Part shown: piece by piece, positions 34,577-47,038 of the stretch
Position numbering within the stretch: the first letter of the stretch is position 1
How the letters are laid out: the number at the start of each line of letters is the position of its first letter
Source of the DNA: Centrapalus pauciflorus
Taxonomy: Eukaryota > Streptophyta > Magnoliopsida > Asterales > Asteraceae
Assembly: GCA_020465985.1 (NCBI GenBank)
Contig: JAANYP010002797.1
Location: 179,411-243,410 of the forward strand
DNA: 64,000 bases
Direction of reading: 5' to 3'
Position numbers and translations under genes: made by a program
The notes under the pieces: generated by a model
Told to the model about the DNA's origin: nothing
Databases searched by the model: none
Seen by the model: only the letters and a program-made list of their open reading frames with translations

Positions 34577-37500
34577 ATGCTTGCCAAAATGAAGATTCCG
34601 AAACTCTATTCTGAATACTTTCTATATACTTTTTTCATTCCTGATTACATACTTGTTCCTGATGGAGAAGTTGAGGTTCTTTATGATGTACCTCCATTCC
34701 CAACGATCGTATTTATTAACTCCAAAAGTGGTGGTCAGTTGGGTGCTGAACTTCTTATCACATACCGATCTGTTCTAAATAAAAATCAGGTACTCTTATC
34801 ATTACACTAACTATGGATCAATTTAGTCCACAATCATGTAACTGCAAGATCTAACTTCATGTTTTCCTACAAAGGTTTTTGATTTAGGTGAAGAGGCTCC
34901 TAATGAAGTTTTACGCAAATTGTATCTCAATCTAGAATACCTCAAACGTAACGGAGACTATTTAGCATTTAATATAGAGAAGCAATTACGAATAATTGTG
35001 AGTTGCTTTACAAATTGTCGCTTGTAAATCTGTCATACATTTTGACTTCTTGGTTGGGATTGAATGCTTAAATTTAAGGGGGTGTTTGGATGTGCATTTT
35101 TGAAATTGATTGTGTGACCCCAGATAATACTCGGCTACAATAGAGAAACGGCGGGTGGTTAGAATACAGATAATCTGCGTTGAGTACTTCAGTGTTTGGA
35201 AAATTCAAATTATTTAAAGATTTAATACATAAAAGGACATAACTCTGATACTCGGTTTTGTTACAATGGGTTCTTAATGATTAGCCGAACAAAAAGTGAT
35301 TAAACTCAGATTATCCTAACACTAACAATCAATTAGGTACAAGTTGAAATCACAATAATCGGAGTCTGATTGAAAATGCACATCCAAACATGCTATAAGT
35401 TGCATTATGTACATTACATATCATCTATCGGGAATTAATATTGCTGACATGGAGGTATTCATTAGGTTGCAGGTGGAGATGGCACTGCTGCTTGGCTGCT
35501 TGGGGTTGTTAGTGATATGAAGTTATCTCATCCACCACTTGTAACAACAATGCCATTAGGAATGGAAAACAATCTCCCATCTGCATTAGGTTGGGTAAGT
35601 ATCAACCATGGTATTATAATGAAGTTTCTCTCAAATTTAAAATAACTTTAGGGGTTTTATCGTATTTTTTTATAGAACACATTTTTCAAGAAGTGATTTT
35701 GTGTGTATGATAAATCATACAGTGATAATTGTGGACATGTAAAAAAGCATGTTTTGCTATTCTTTGACAGTATGCTCAATTCTTTATTTGAGGGAACGTT
35801 GAAACGCCGGCAGTGTTAAATTCCGTCCACTTTGACGACCAAACTCACCATAGAATGCAACTGTAACTCCAATTCCATCCATCAAATTCTATCAGAATTC
35901 GCAAACCAAATGCGCACTTAGTTAACCATCTCAGAAACACTATTGAGTAGGGCAAAAGCATCTTAACTACCTTGGTTAACATGATTTCTTTTATGCTAGT
36001 ATTGTGGTGATTAAAAGTTTGACCCCTATAATTAAAAGGCTTGCTTCTTTATAATTGTGAACTTCGGTTTGACTATTATTTTAACTTTAAAGTCAGATTA
36101 ATTGTTCCATAATGCAGTATGTTAGTTGGCAAACCTTGAGCATATAATATATATAACTTTGTTCATTTAAAATCAGAAAAAGTTTTTTTGTGTGTAACTT
36201 GAAGTTCTGACAATCTGACTTATAGGGAAAGAAGAATCCAGGAACAAATCGTGAATCTGTTACAAAATTCTTGGAGCAAGTTTTCGAAGGAAAAGAAATG
36301 AAGATAGACAGGTATCCTTACTTTCTGAGTTTCTAGTCAACGAGATGAGTTTTATTACTATAGTTTGCGTTTTAATAATCATTGTTTCAGGTTTTAGGCT
36401 CTAGGATTTGCACATCTTTCTGTAATTGTCTTACCCACATTATGCAGTTGGCACATTCTTTTGTGGATGAAATCCCCCCCAAAAGAAGGCTCTTGTGATC
36501 CCATTGCTCCTCTGGAGTTGCCACACTCTTTGCATGCATTCAATCGTGTGTCTGTTACAGATGAAGTTAACTTGGTAAGGTTTTGTCTTGTATATCACCT
36601 CAAAATGACATTTAGTTGTTGGTGAACCCCTATATTTTTCTTTCCACAAACATGACAGTGTGCATGCAATTGTAATTTAATCTTTATTATCTATCATGCC
36701 TTAGGATTTTATGCCTTCACGAGCACTGTTTTTATAATTTTGTCTTTAACAACATAGAACCCTGTTCTTAGAAAAAAAATACAAAACTAAAGTGGGCAAA
36801 ATGGGTGGTTGGGTAACGCGTTCGGCCCAAAAAAGAAAATTTTAATACGGGTCTAAATTGGTCGGGTTTAGTGCACCTGAAATAGGTTTTGCCCAGTTTT
36901 TCGCATTTAATAAATAATTAGCTTTTGTTTGTTTTCCTAAAGAAGACGTTATTTTTGTTCATGTCTGCAACCAGAAAGACGTTTCTATTAGAAGACTATT
37001 AGTTTGGTAAAAGCTAAAAAATATTATTTGCTAAAAAGTGTTTTTCCCTAGATGTGCATATTTGCTTTTGGAAAAAAGAAGACATTCTATTTGCTTCTTT
37101 ACACTCAAACATATATAATCTTTTTGATTTATAATACAATCTTCTTCGTGCAACTTGTATACATTTGGACCATCTTTTCTTCTGCAGACATGTAAAAGAC
37201 TGTAGAAATTTAATATTTTTAAAAACAAACAACACCTTAGTGTGTTAAATGCACTTTCCATTATAGTTTTTTGCCTCTGACAAATTGAAACACTGTTTTT
37301 AAGAAATACAAAACTGAAGTGGGCAAAGTTGGTGGCTGGGTATAGTGTCGACTCAAATTATTTATTAAATGTTAAGTTTGATAAAGTCCAATTTTAGTAA
37401 CTCGATGATTATTCTTTTCTTCTTTTACTCTTTTGGATGAAATCGTCTCTTGCTTAAATCTCAGCTCTCTGTTTCCTACATGTTCTAATAATTTTATCAC

Positions 37501-40300
37501 TTCGATTCTCTCTTCATAATAAAAATAATAAATAGAAATCAATCATCTTCAACATCTGCAATGTTTGTTTTGCTTGATTGTTTCTTATGACATCTCTGCA
37601 TTCAAATTCTAATACATTTGGACCATCTTTTCTTCTGCAGACATGTAAAAAGACTGTAGAAATTTAATATTTTTATAAACAAACAACACCTTAGTGTGTT
37701 AAATGCACTTTCCATTATAATTTTTTGCCTCTGACAAATTGAAACACTGTTTTTAAGAAATACAAAACTGAAGTGGGCAAAGTTGGTGGCTGGGTATAGT
37801 GTCGACTCAAATTATTTATTAAATGTTTGATAAAGTCCAAATTTGAATAACTCGATGATTATTCTTTTCTTCTTTTACTCTTTTGGATGAAATCGTCTCT
37901 TGCTTATATTTCAGCTCTCTGTTTCCTACATGTTCTAATAATTTTATCACTTCGATTCTCTCTTCATAATAAAAATAATAAATAGAAATTAATCATCTTC
38001 AACATCTGCAATGTATGTTTTGCTTGATTGTTTCTTATGACATCTCTGCATTCAAATTCTAATTTAATTGTCGCATGTTCTGTGCATTTAAAGTTTTAAA
38101 CTCGGTATATGTTCTCAGTCAGGCTATGCATTTCATGGAGGATTCTGGAACTGTTTCAGCATGGGTAAGTCTTGTGAATTTTATGATTAGTTTAATCAAG
38201 TAGTTTTCCAAGAGCTCATGTCATTTAGAAATTTGTTACACATAGGATTGGATGCTCAAGTATCGTATGAATTTCATTGTGAGCGGAAGTTGCATCCAGA
38301 AAAATTCAAAAATCAGTCTGCTAATCAGGTATGTGTTGAGTTATGAAAACTTATTGATTACCCAAGGTTTATTGGCTAATATGAAATCCCAGCCCATCAA
38401 TGGTTTGTTTATTTCGGTTGTACTTTCCTATAAATATTGATCCTTGTGTAATAGAGAGACTGACTGGTGCGACCATGGATGTAGGTCACTCTTGAGACCG
38501 AATCACACAATAACATAATACTCTGTGTTCTTATTTTCTGCGTTTTGTTCGTCGTTAATGTGTGTGTGTGCTTGTGTGTGTGTGTGTCAGTGTGTGTGCC
38601 GTGTTTCCTTACAGTATTATATGATCATTAAAGGAAGTAATGTAATTGTTTTCAGATTATAATAAGTGCCATTTATTTTATCAAACAACGTCTTCGTAGT
38701 GCATCGTAACTATATTATTTCTTTAACTAACAATCTTTGTTGGTTCTCTTTTAAATTGTAGAGCATATATATGAAAAGCTTTACTCAAGCGACCTCTCTC
38801 TTCCAACCGTCTTCAAAGTGAGTTTCATGGCCTCGTTTTATATGATTCAAAAATATAATTACTATTGTTTTACATAATCTTCTATAGAGGGATGCATACA
38901 ATTATAGAGTACAAAGTGTAAACGGGAAATAATTACTATATTGAGAAAAACGCGTTTTTGGTAATAGACAAAAGATGTTCATTATATAATCATAATAATG
39001 ATAGAAATGTTTTGATCTAATGATTTACTCATCTACATAAAGATAGTGATTACCGGATATCATTAATAATATACACAATTTTAGGAAAAGATGTGTCTGC
39101 ATGAGTTTACTGTAAAATTAATAATTTTTCTATGATGAGCAATAAAGTATTAACACAATTTCACAGAGTGTATGTATGGAATTGCCTAAGTTTTTCAAGT
39201 AAATACATAATTGTATATGAAGGATTTCGTAGGGTTTTCATAGAAACATTTAATGCAACGGAATATAAAAACGAAACCATCCAATATCGTATCAAGAACA
39301 CATATGGTAAGATAAATAAAAACATGAAAAGAATTGTACCTCGTTGTTGATCACAAAAATGCATGAATGAAATGCTCTTGGTATCCACCGGTTATAACAC
39401 GATCGAGCGGTGTCGTAGCAATCAAACGAAGAACAACTGAAGGCTTTTCGGGTGAATGATGAAAACCGAGGGGGGGGGGGGGAACTCAGCCCTAAGGTTG
39501 GCCGGATTTTGGTTGTGATTGTTGTAGGGTTTTTAAAACCCACATCCCCTCTTTATAGAGTTTGGTGATTAGCCCTTATAATTCGATAATATCTTCATTA
39601 ATAAAGATAATTATCCTTTGGTTATTATCTCTAAAATTATCTGATAATAGGAGATAAGCTTAGCTTAATTAAAAGTGTGCATCTTATCGTGATCATTATC
39701 CGATAATAATTATAAGATATGGAAAATTGCTTATTATTATCTTTAAGCAACGACTTAAGATGCATGTTTTATGATTATTATCCAATAATGACTATAAAAT
39801 ATGGATAACCACTTAATTATCATCTAATGATAATGTAGTCCTTGTAATATCAGACTTTACATTTAAGTCCCCATACTTTGAGATTTGATCAATTGATCAT
39901 CTAATGATTAATTTAATCTCAATTATAACATCTAGTATCATTTGGCTTTCAAAATAACATCTAATCTCTGTTGTGCTCATTGGTATGACCTTCAAGTGTT
40001 TTATCACCTCAGTCATGATGTAGTAGTAATGTCATATTAACACACAAAAACTCTGACAATATAAAACGAGAAATGTGAATAGAACACCATGCAAACATAT
40101 GTATTGATTGTGATGAGATCCGTCTGGAAATCCTATATTGAATAGAATTAAGGATGAGATATGGAGCATGTATTTCTCACATGTCTCAAGATGTATTAAT
40201 TTCTAATTTGATCCTAAATCCCTCTCTTCTTCTCTCTGTGTGTGTGTGATCCAGTGAGCACCATTTATATAGTTAGCACCAATTGAAATAAGCTTTTATC

Positions 40301-40351
<51 letters not shown>

Positions 40352-40648
40352 TACATGTTTTAAACCAATAGAAATAAGTTTTCAATGGAATGGGTTCATT
40401 ACATTCATTGGCTTTAATATACTAAGATTCATTGGTTTCATTACATTCTCAAGCTTTTATATGTAAATACATCATTGCGTTCATTACGTTCAACAAATCA
40501 AACAAAACAAGTTTCATTTGGTTCAAATCATGAAAAAGTCATTTGTAACATGCATAAGCTTTAAGTGATGCTGATATGTCAATTTTTGATAGGTGCTCAC
40601 GGTGCTTAATATATAAATGGTGCTTACTAGATCCTCATTCTGTATGTA

Positions 40649-40737
<89 letters not shown>

Positions 40738-43700
40738 AGGATCTATTGACTTGAGAACGGAGAATTTTTAAATCATAATGTCGATTGAACCCTTGGTTTA
40801 TGATTACTGATCTATTGTTGGTATTGTATGATATTTGATTGCATTTTTGATCTTTACATTTATCCGTACTCTAAATGAATCAAATCTTTTGCTTAGTTTT
40901 TTTGACGATCCAACCTCAATACAATAAAAAATAACAATGAATCACTAATCATGTATCAAGGGTTCAATTAGACAATTATGATTCAAAATCCTCCGTTTTC
41001 ACTTGTCTTTAATCATCCTTAAATCTTTATATATAAAACATCCTCAATATATCTCCTCCCTATTTGGAAGCGTTATTTTTGAAGGTATAGTCAAAATAAT
41101 TTTTTAGCTAGAAAATGCATACTGTTATTTAAAGGCACTTTTGTTTTTCTTTTAATTTCAACTTGGTTGTTTTGTTTATCAGAAACTCGTTGACTTTTTA
41201 CTTTTTTCCAATGCACTGATGCAGGAATATAGCCCAGCTTATGAAGGTTAAGATTAGGCGAAGGCATGGTGGATGGGTAGACCTCCGTATACCTGATAGG
41301 TATTTTTACTATGCTTTTTTTACTTATTACTGCACCAATTAATTGGTTATTCAACAAATGCACTTTTTGATGCTCGTTCCTATATTTTTGTTAATCCTTA
41401 TTTAAAGCAAATAAGATTCTTGTTAATTCCTTATACATATCTACTGGTCAATCTTTGGAGTATTTCAATACTCACATTCCTTTTCATACTTCTGTTGAGA
41501 TATTTGAAATAGTTCATGTTTGATTTATTTTGACTTTGTAAACCTTCAGCAGTTCACAAATTATTAGGCTTTTCTTGCAGACCATCAAGCTTGAGCAAAA
41601 ATAGTGATTACAGTAATTTTCATCATCCCTGCATAATGCATATGGTAAAAAAAGCTTTATTTGCTGGTAATTAGATTCAAAGAAAATAACTGAAAGAATT
41701 TATTATGATAAATTTTGATCGTAAGAATATTTGCAGTGTAAAATTTCAAAAGAATTTAGTAGTGCATACTGTTGTAAAGGTTGGATACTTGGATCCGATC
41801 AGTCACAATACATGTGTGATGAACTTCATATTCTGTAATTTAATGTAACAGAGATTTAGTTTAAACATTATTATTGTTGTTGACTTGCAGTATCAGTTCA
41901 ATTTTATGCCTCAACTTGCCTAGCTTCTCTGGGGGACTAAATCCTTGGGGAACACCAAATTATAAGAAATCTCGTGATGTTAGTATCATCGTTTTTGTCA
42001 TTCATATTTTCTTTTACCATTAGAGCATCTCCAATGGGTCCTTGGAAGAGTTGTCATTGGCTTATGTGGCGATGACACGGCAAGGAAGTGATGACATCAA
42101 GGTTTTTAGGAAGAACCTTAGTAGGGTATGGGTAGTCCAAGCAAGGTGAGGTTCAAGGACCTCAAAGGGTGACGTTTTTAAGAAAGATGGGGGACACGTA
42201 CCCTATATAATCAATTTGGGGGAATAAAAAAGAGAAGAAAATAAATCTGTAAAAAACAAGTGTCAAGGGCCTCAAGAGGTTTTTGGGATTGTAGAGTTGG
42301 TTTTTTTTTTTTTTTTTTTTTTTTTAAAACTGATTTGTTTTTTTTTTTTTTTAAATCTAAAATAATGTAACAAGATGATGTATCAATTATAAGGATCTCA
42401 AAGTCCTTAGGATTGGAGATGCTTTAAGTTGGTAATCCCATTTCTCGATATATTGGAAGTGATCCATTTCGGAATTAATATAACTTTAAAGATCATGACA
42501 TTTTATTTCAGAGAGACTTTACACAATCATTCATCGATGATGGTATTCTCGAGATTGTTGGTTTCGGAGATGCGTGGCAAGGGCTTGCTCTACTTGCAAA
42601 GGGACATGGCACACGTCTTGCACAGGTTATAACTGAATTTAACTTTGATAAAATTGAAGCTATGTTTCTAAGGTCTTGGAGCTATAGACTAGAGGTGCCA
42701 AAATGGGCTATTGCTTACATACGGGTTAATATGGGTCGGGTGTGTCGTGGGGGTCATAATGAGTTTTGTTTTAACTTTTATATTATGGATTGTGTTGGGT
42801 TGGCACCCCACCAAGAATTTCATGATTTGTAAACAAAAAATGTACTAACTATGATTATTAAATTAGAATCATAACATAATCTTTTAAATCGGTTCAAAGC
42901 ATTTAATAGACTTTGGATGATGACCTTCCATCCGTTCGTCCCATTTGATTTGCTTAAAAGTATGGCCAAATGGGTCCATATGAAGATAATGGGTCGAAAT
43001 TATCACATCTATGTTATTGAGGTACACATGACATGTGCATCCTTTCTCATTTTTATGGTATGTCTGAAATAAAGTTGTGTTTGGTATGGTGGAATTGCCT
43101 AGAATGTAAACGGATAAATAGATGTCTTAAATGATTATATTATATATTTTGAAATGTATATCTTTGATTCTTAGCAAATAGGCACAAATGAACACTAAAA
43201 GTTCATTTATCTTGATTGTTTACTAAAATATGGAGGATCGAGTGAATAATATAAATTGTAAAAGAAAATAGAATCTAGTTTTTTTTGTTAGTGCATTCTC
43301 TTTCCGAAGTTGGAACAAAATGTAAATTTTTCTCATTTCCATTGCGATTCCACTATACCAGACATACCCTACGTAGGCGGGCCCATCATATTTTTTTCAC
43401 TCTATTATTTTTTATTCAGTGGTATTTAGGTTTCAGTAACCAATGGATTTTTCTGCTTTTGTTTAGACAAACGGAGTAAGATTCGAATTCCATAAGGGTG
43501 CAGCTGAATTCACATATATGCAGATGGACGGGGAACCATGGAAACAACCTCTCCCAGTAGATGACGATGACACCACTGTCGTTGAAATTTCTCATTTTGG
43601 ACGAGTCAAATTGCTTGCAACTGAAAATTGCATATTCAAAAGTATTTATGATCCCTCTGTTCCTAACTTTGATGATCAGTATGAAGAAAATTACAATGAC

Positions 43701-43793
43701 AGTGATGAAGAAGATGGTGAAGAATGGAGAACATTTGGTGCAGCCGAAGAATTTAAGCTCCCTGAAGATGTCGGAATTTCTCACTTGAGCTAG
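34577..43793 (+). CDS. DGK5-like: Diacylglycerol kinase, DGK5-like, 12 coding exons
   Basis: Exons: 34577-34789, 34875-34997, 35466-35594, 36226-36311, 36448-36574, 38119-38164, 38246-38328, 38762-38817, 41225-41299, 41891-41978, 42512-42625, 43467-43793. All junctions use GT/AG and keep frame, giving 488 residues. The family phosphorylates diacylglycerol to phosphatidic acid. Landmarks are IPDYILVP (21-28), VFINSKSGGQLG (45-56), ATP-binding GGDGT (115-119), the accessory domain with GGLNPWGTPN, MQMDGEPWKQP near the end, an acidic tail and the ending GISHLS typical of plant cluster III (DGK5/6). Oddities: the conserved GTGN[ND] is GMENN (144-148), and the segment after IYMK lacks residues usually reading about GWFC. 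The first exon directly follows a splice acceptor (CTGCAG|ATG), so the ATG may be the native start behind a leader intron or an internal Met of a fusion. The gene is unbroken but may be catalytically weak. Confidence 0.88.
35078..35395. mobile_element. Tourist-like MITE in a DGK intron
   Basis: Ends GGGGGTGTTTGGATGTGCAT and ATGCACATCCAAACATGCTA are inverted repeats. TAA flanks both sides (35075-35077 and 35396-35398), fitting the 3-bp target of PIF/Harbinger elements. It lies in the intron between the second and third DGK exons, away from splice sites. Confidence 0.65.
37159..38064. repeat. ~453-bp tandem duplication in a DGK intron
   Basis: ACATTTGGACCATCTTTTCT occurs at about 37161 and 37613, and the following 450 bp are nearly identical (single-base differences such as CATGTAAAAGAC against CATGTAAAAAGAC). 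A more diverged partial third copy lies near 36742-36830 (AAAGTGGGCAAAATGGGTGG). Both main copies contain an acceptor-like TTCTTCTGCAG. They lie between the fifth and sixth DGK exons, and the high similarity implies a recent event. Confidence 0.75.
39173..40130 (-). mobile_element. Solo copia LTR in a DGK intron
   Basis: On the minus strand this reads a TATA box (CTCTATAAAGAGGGG, about 39552) followed by a leader containing TTGTTCTTCGTTTGATTGC and GCTCGATCGTGTTATAACCG. It ends near TGTATGGAATTGCC (39173). The same leader is present in the C4 LTR at about 53635-53700, which is followed by a real primer-binding site, so this is an LTR of that family. No internal region was found. A run of about 14 G interrupts it at 39468-39482. 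The right edge was not resolved, so the end coordinate is approximate. Confidence 0.55.
40245..40650. mobile_element. MITE-like element with TA tract, in a DGK intron
   Basis: Inverted ends: GATCCAGTGAGCACCATTTA near 40249 and AAATGGTGCTTACTAGATCC near 40616. The interior contains an (AT)n-(AC)n tract at about 40301-40345, and the right side meets a (GT)n-(TA)n tract (40651-40735). The right-hand ~170 bp recur at 49370-49537 (GCATAAGCTTTAAGTGATG). Confidence 0.6.
40732..41055. mobile_element. MITE-like element next to a (TA)n tract, in a DGK intron
   Basis: Inverted ends: the left reads GAGGATCTATTGACTTGAGA and AACGGAGAATTTTTAAATCA; the right, on the other strand, reads GAGGATGTTTT, then GACAAGTGAAAACGGAGGAT. 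It starts exactly where the (TA)n tract ends. It lies about 170 bp before the ninth DGK exon (41225). Confidence 0.55.
42023..42423. mobile_element. PIF/Harbinger-like MITE in a DGK intron
   Basis: The ends GAGCATCTCCAATGGGTCCT and GTCCTTAGGATTGGAGATGCT are inverted repeats of a type common in plants. TTA occurs on both sides (42020-42022 and 42424-42426). The interior holds a long T run (42299-42325). It lies between the 10th and 11th DGK exons, ending about 90 bp before the latter. Confidence 0.75.
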
Positions 43794-43829
43794 CTCGGTA
43801 TGTTTTTCCATATTGATCAACGTGTGTGT

Positions 43830-43832
<3 letters not shown>
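43794..43832 (+). other. DGK 3' untranslated start
   Basis: Only about 39 bp separate the DGK stop codon from a 71-bp (AT)n tract and the first element of the MITE cluster. The native poly(A) site is therefore either in this short stretch or inside inserted repeats. No clear AATAAA is seen. Confidence 0.4.
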
Positions 43833-43903
<71 letters not shown>

Positions 43904-43905
<2 letters not shown>

Positions 43906-44711
43906 TTGAGGTTCTATGGGGCACCACGATGCATTGGAAACCAGTGGGAACCAAAAATGCATAACCTATTTACTAAGGATGCAATAAGGGTAATACGGGA
44001 ATACTAAAAATTAATTAATCTTTTAATTAATACATTAGTTAGAAACTAGGAAACTAAATAATATCATTAATCAATTTTCCTATTTTCTTCCACATTTCCC
44101 TCCCTCACCCACCTCTCTCTCTCTCAAAGGATAAATGTTGATGTTTTTTATCCAAACATGATGCACATTAGCGGTGCATCAAGATGATGATGAACATGTT
44201 GAAGACGGTGATTAACGTTTAAATTCCAGATATGCATCACGATGAACACGATGATGCATAACTTGGGAAAGATGAATACGGAGATGCACAGTATGAACAC
44301 GATGATGCATAACATGGTGGCCCATGTGAACATGATGATGCATAACCTGGGAAAAATGAATACGAAGATGCATAGTCAATGAATATGATGAAGCATCATG
44401 TTGAATTTTTGTTCAATTGAAATTTTTTAATTTTAGAAGTGTATTTTATAAATTTATTAGCATTTAATACTTGATTGGTGAATTAAATATTCAATCAATA
44501 TATATTTAATTTTGAGTTGACTTGATATATTATTTTTTCCCCAAAATACCCTTATGCACATCTAATATGTGAACCGTGCATCATGATGCATACACAAATT
44601 TCATCTTTATTACCCTTTTGCCATTGTAATCTTAGTCATTCATTTTCTAGATCTAACGTTGTATATAGGTTCCTAAGTTGCACCATGCACACAAGTGCCC
44701 CATAGAACCTA

Positions 44712-44715
<4 letters not shown>
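43904..44715. mobile_element. (TA)n-flanked element, family 1
   Basis: Inverted ends GAGGTTCTATGGGGCAC (about 43909) and GTGCCCCATAGAACC (44696-44710), flanked on both sides by (TA)n. About 810 bp, non-coding. The interior is rich in GATGATGCATAAC-type short repeats (44160-44400). Confidence 0.7.
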
Positions 44716-44797
<82 letters not shown>

Positions 44798-44801
<4 letters not shown>

Positions 44802-45595
44802 CGGGATCAATGGGGTACCATATTAGACTGGGGAACCGGAGTCCATCCATGTTTGGTTATAAGTTTAAAAGGGTAATATAGTCAAAGGTTTATCTTAAAT
44901 AATAGATGACAACTAATAAATTAATGGGTCCCATAATTATAGGGATTTACTTCCATAACAAATCTATAATAAATTTCAAAAGCTTTTAATGAACATGTTC
45001 AATTGGATTCGACAATTAGTTTTAGTGAACATGTTCAATCGGATTCGACAATAGGTTTTAGTGAACATGTTCAATCGGATTCGACAATAGGTTTTAGTGA
45101 ACATGTTCAATCGGATTCGACAATGGGTTTTAGTGAACATGTTCAATCGGATTCGACAATGGGTATTTATTATATTCTTCAAACCGTTCGTGAAGGTTCG
45201 ATTTGATTTACACGTTATTGAACATGTGCAATCGGAGTTTATTGTGTTTTTAGTCGTTGTTAACCGTTTTGGTGATAAACCAATATTGACGGTATTGAAC
45301 ATGTTCAATCATGGTTTATAAAGTGTCATCATTGCACATGTTCAGTATAGGTGTAAGGAATGTTATTAACTGAAATGGAGATTTTCTTGGGATACACAGA
45401 GATTTTCATGGGATATACAGAATCTTTGATTCTAATTTAAACTTTTCAATATCATTTTTACCCCCAACATTAATTATTGTGGGAAAGATTTTTAAGCAAT
45501 ATTTATATTATATTTTAATAATTTTAATGACAAATGATTGGCTATAAATGGTTCCCCGGTACCCCAGTCTAACATGGTACCCCAATGATCTTGAA

Positions 45596-45598
<3 letters not shown>
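44798..45598 (+). mobile_element. (TA)n-flanked element, family 2, first copy
   Basis: The left end reads GGGATCAATGGGGTACCA then TAGACTGGGG; the right end reads CCCCAGTCTAACATGGTACC then CCAATGATCTTGAATC. They are inverted over about 35 bp and flanked by (TA)n. It contains five 36-bp tandem units at 44991-45170. A second copy in opposite orientation lies at 49627-50378. Confidence 0.75.
44991..45170. repeat. 36-bp tandem repeat carrying the palindrome GAACATGTTC
   Basis: Units start at 44991, 45027, 45063, 45099 and 45135. Each holds the perfect 10-bp palindrome GAACATGTTC followed by AATCGGATTCGACAAT. The array is contiguous with no spacers of unique sequence, so it is an ordinary tandem repeat. 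Confidence 0.85.
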
Positions 45599-45675
<77 letters not shown>

Positions 45676-45679
<4 letters not shown>

Positions 45680-45973
45680 TCAATTGAGAACTTTTATGCA
45701 CCGAAGCACCTCTAGGAACTTTTGTGCACCAAAGAATCAAACAAGAGTGCACTAAGGGTATTTCTGGAATATTGAATATGTAAAATTAAATATATAGAAT
45801 TAATTATAAAGGTAAATTAGAATTAAATAATGAATAAATATTCAAAAAAGTAACCACCTCAAATTTCTCTCTTTCTTTATCTCTCTCTCTCTCTCTCTCT
45901 TTCTCTCTCCCCACCATATCCACCACACCACCACCACCACCACCATCACCTTTGTTGTAACCACCTCTTCACC

Positions 45974-45974
<1 letters not shown>
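45676..45974. mobile_element. (TA)n-flanked element, family 3, truncated copy
   Basis: The left end GGTTCAATTGAGAACTTTTA matches the start of the next element (46060), but it breaks off in a CT- and CCACCA-rich stretch at 45974, where a new (TA)n begins. It looks like an internally deleted copy. Confidence 0.6.
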
Positions 45975-46052
<78 letters not shown>

Positions 46053-46054
<2 letters not shown>

Positions 46055-47038
46055 TTGAGGTTCAATTAAGAACTTTTATGCACCGAGGCACCTCTAGGAA
46101 CTTTTGTGCACCAAAGAATCAAATAATGGTGCACCAAGGGTATTCCTGGAATATTGAATGTGTAAAATTAAATATATGGAATTAATTATAATAGGTAAAT
46201 TAGAATTAAATAAAGAATAAATATTTAAAAAAAAGTAACCACCTCCTCATTTATCTCTCTTTCTTTATTTCTCTCTCTCTCTCTTTCTCTCTCCCCACCA
46301 TATCCACCACCACCACCATCACCATTGTTGTAACCACCTCTCCACCGTCTCTCTCTCTCTCCACCGTATGCATCAAGGAACCCCGCCAACCACTACCGCC
46401 GCCGCCGCCGCGATGATGATGAACATGATGAACAAGAGATGCAACCGATGATGAACAATACGATGAAACACGATGAACACGAAGAACACGATGAACGAAG
46501 AAGATGATGATGAACACGTTGATGCATCCATTGAAACAATGATGTTGATGATTAACAACGATGCACCATGATGAACACTATGCATAGATGAACGATGATG
46601 ATAAACGATGAATACGAAGATGATGAACGATGATGATAAACGATGAATATGAAGATGATGATTAACAGTGATGCATCACGAATTGTATAGATTTTGTATA
46701 GATAAAACCGATATGCATCACGAATTGAACGATTAATATGAAATGCATCAATATCTCCATCATTCTTTTTGAATTTGTGTGACTTTTGTTAAATTTGGAA
46801 GTGATCAATTGAATTTATTTTAACATTTATTATTTAGTTATTTGTTAAAATATTAAATTTAATGAGGTATGCACAATACCCAAAATGCCCTTCCATGTTT
46901 TTTTGTAATGCACAAGATGCATAAAATTGTCCAATTATTTACCCTTTTGCCATTTAATTTAATCCATACAATTCTTTGATCTAATGGATGATATAGGTTC
47001 TTTTGTACCTCGATGCACAAAAGTTCTCAATTGAACCT

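Noticed and set aside
44991..45170. Regular 36-bp repeats that might suggest a CRISPR array
   Set aside because: Units are contiguous with no variable spacers, the context is a plant MITE, and no cas genes occur.
46251..46585. His/Ser/Val-rich ORFs on the minus strand
   Set aside because: They arise from GATGATGAACACGATGA-type and CT-rich simple repeats inside a MITE-like element.
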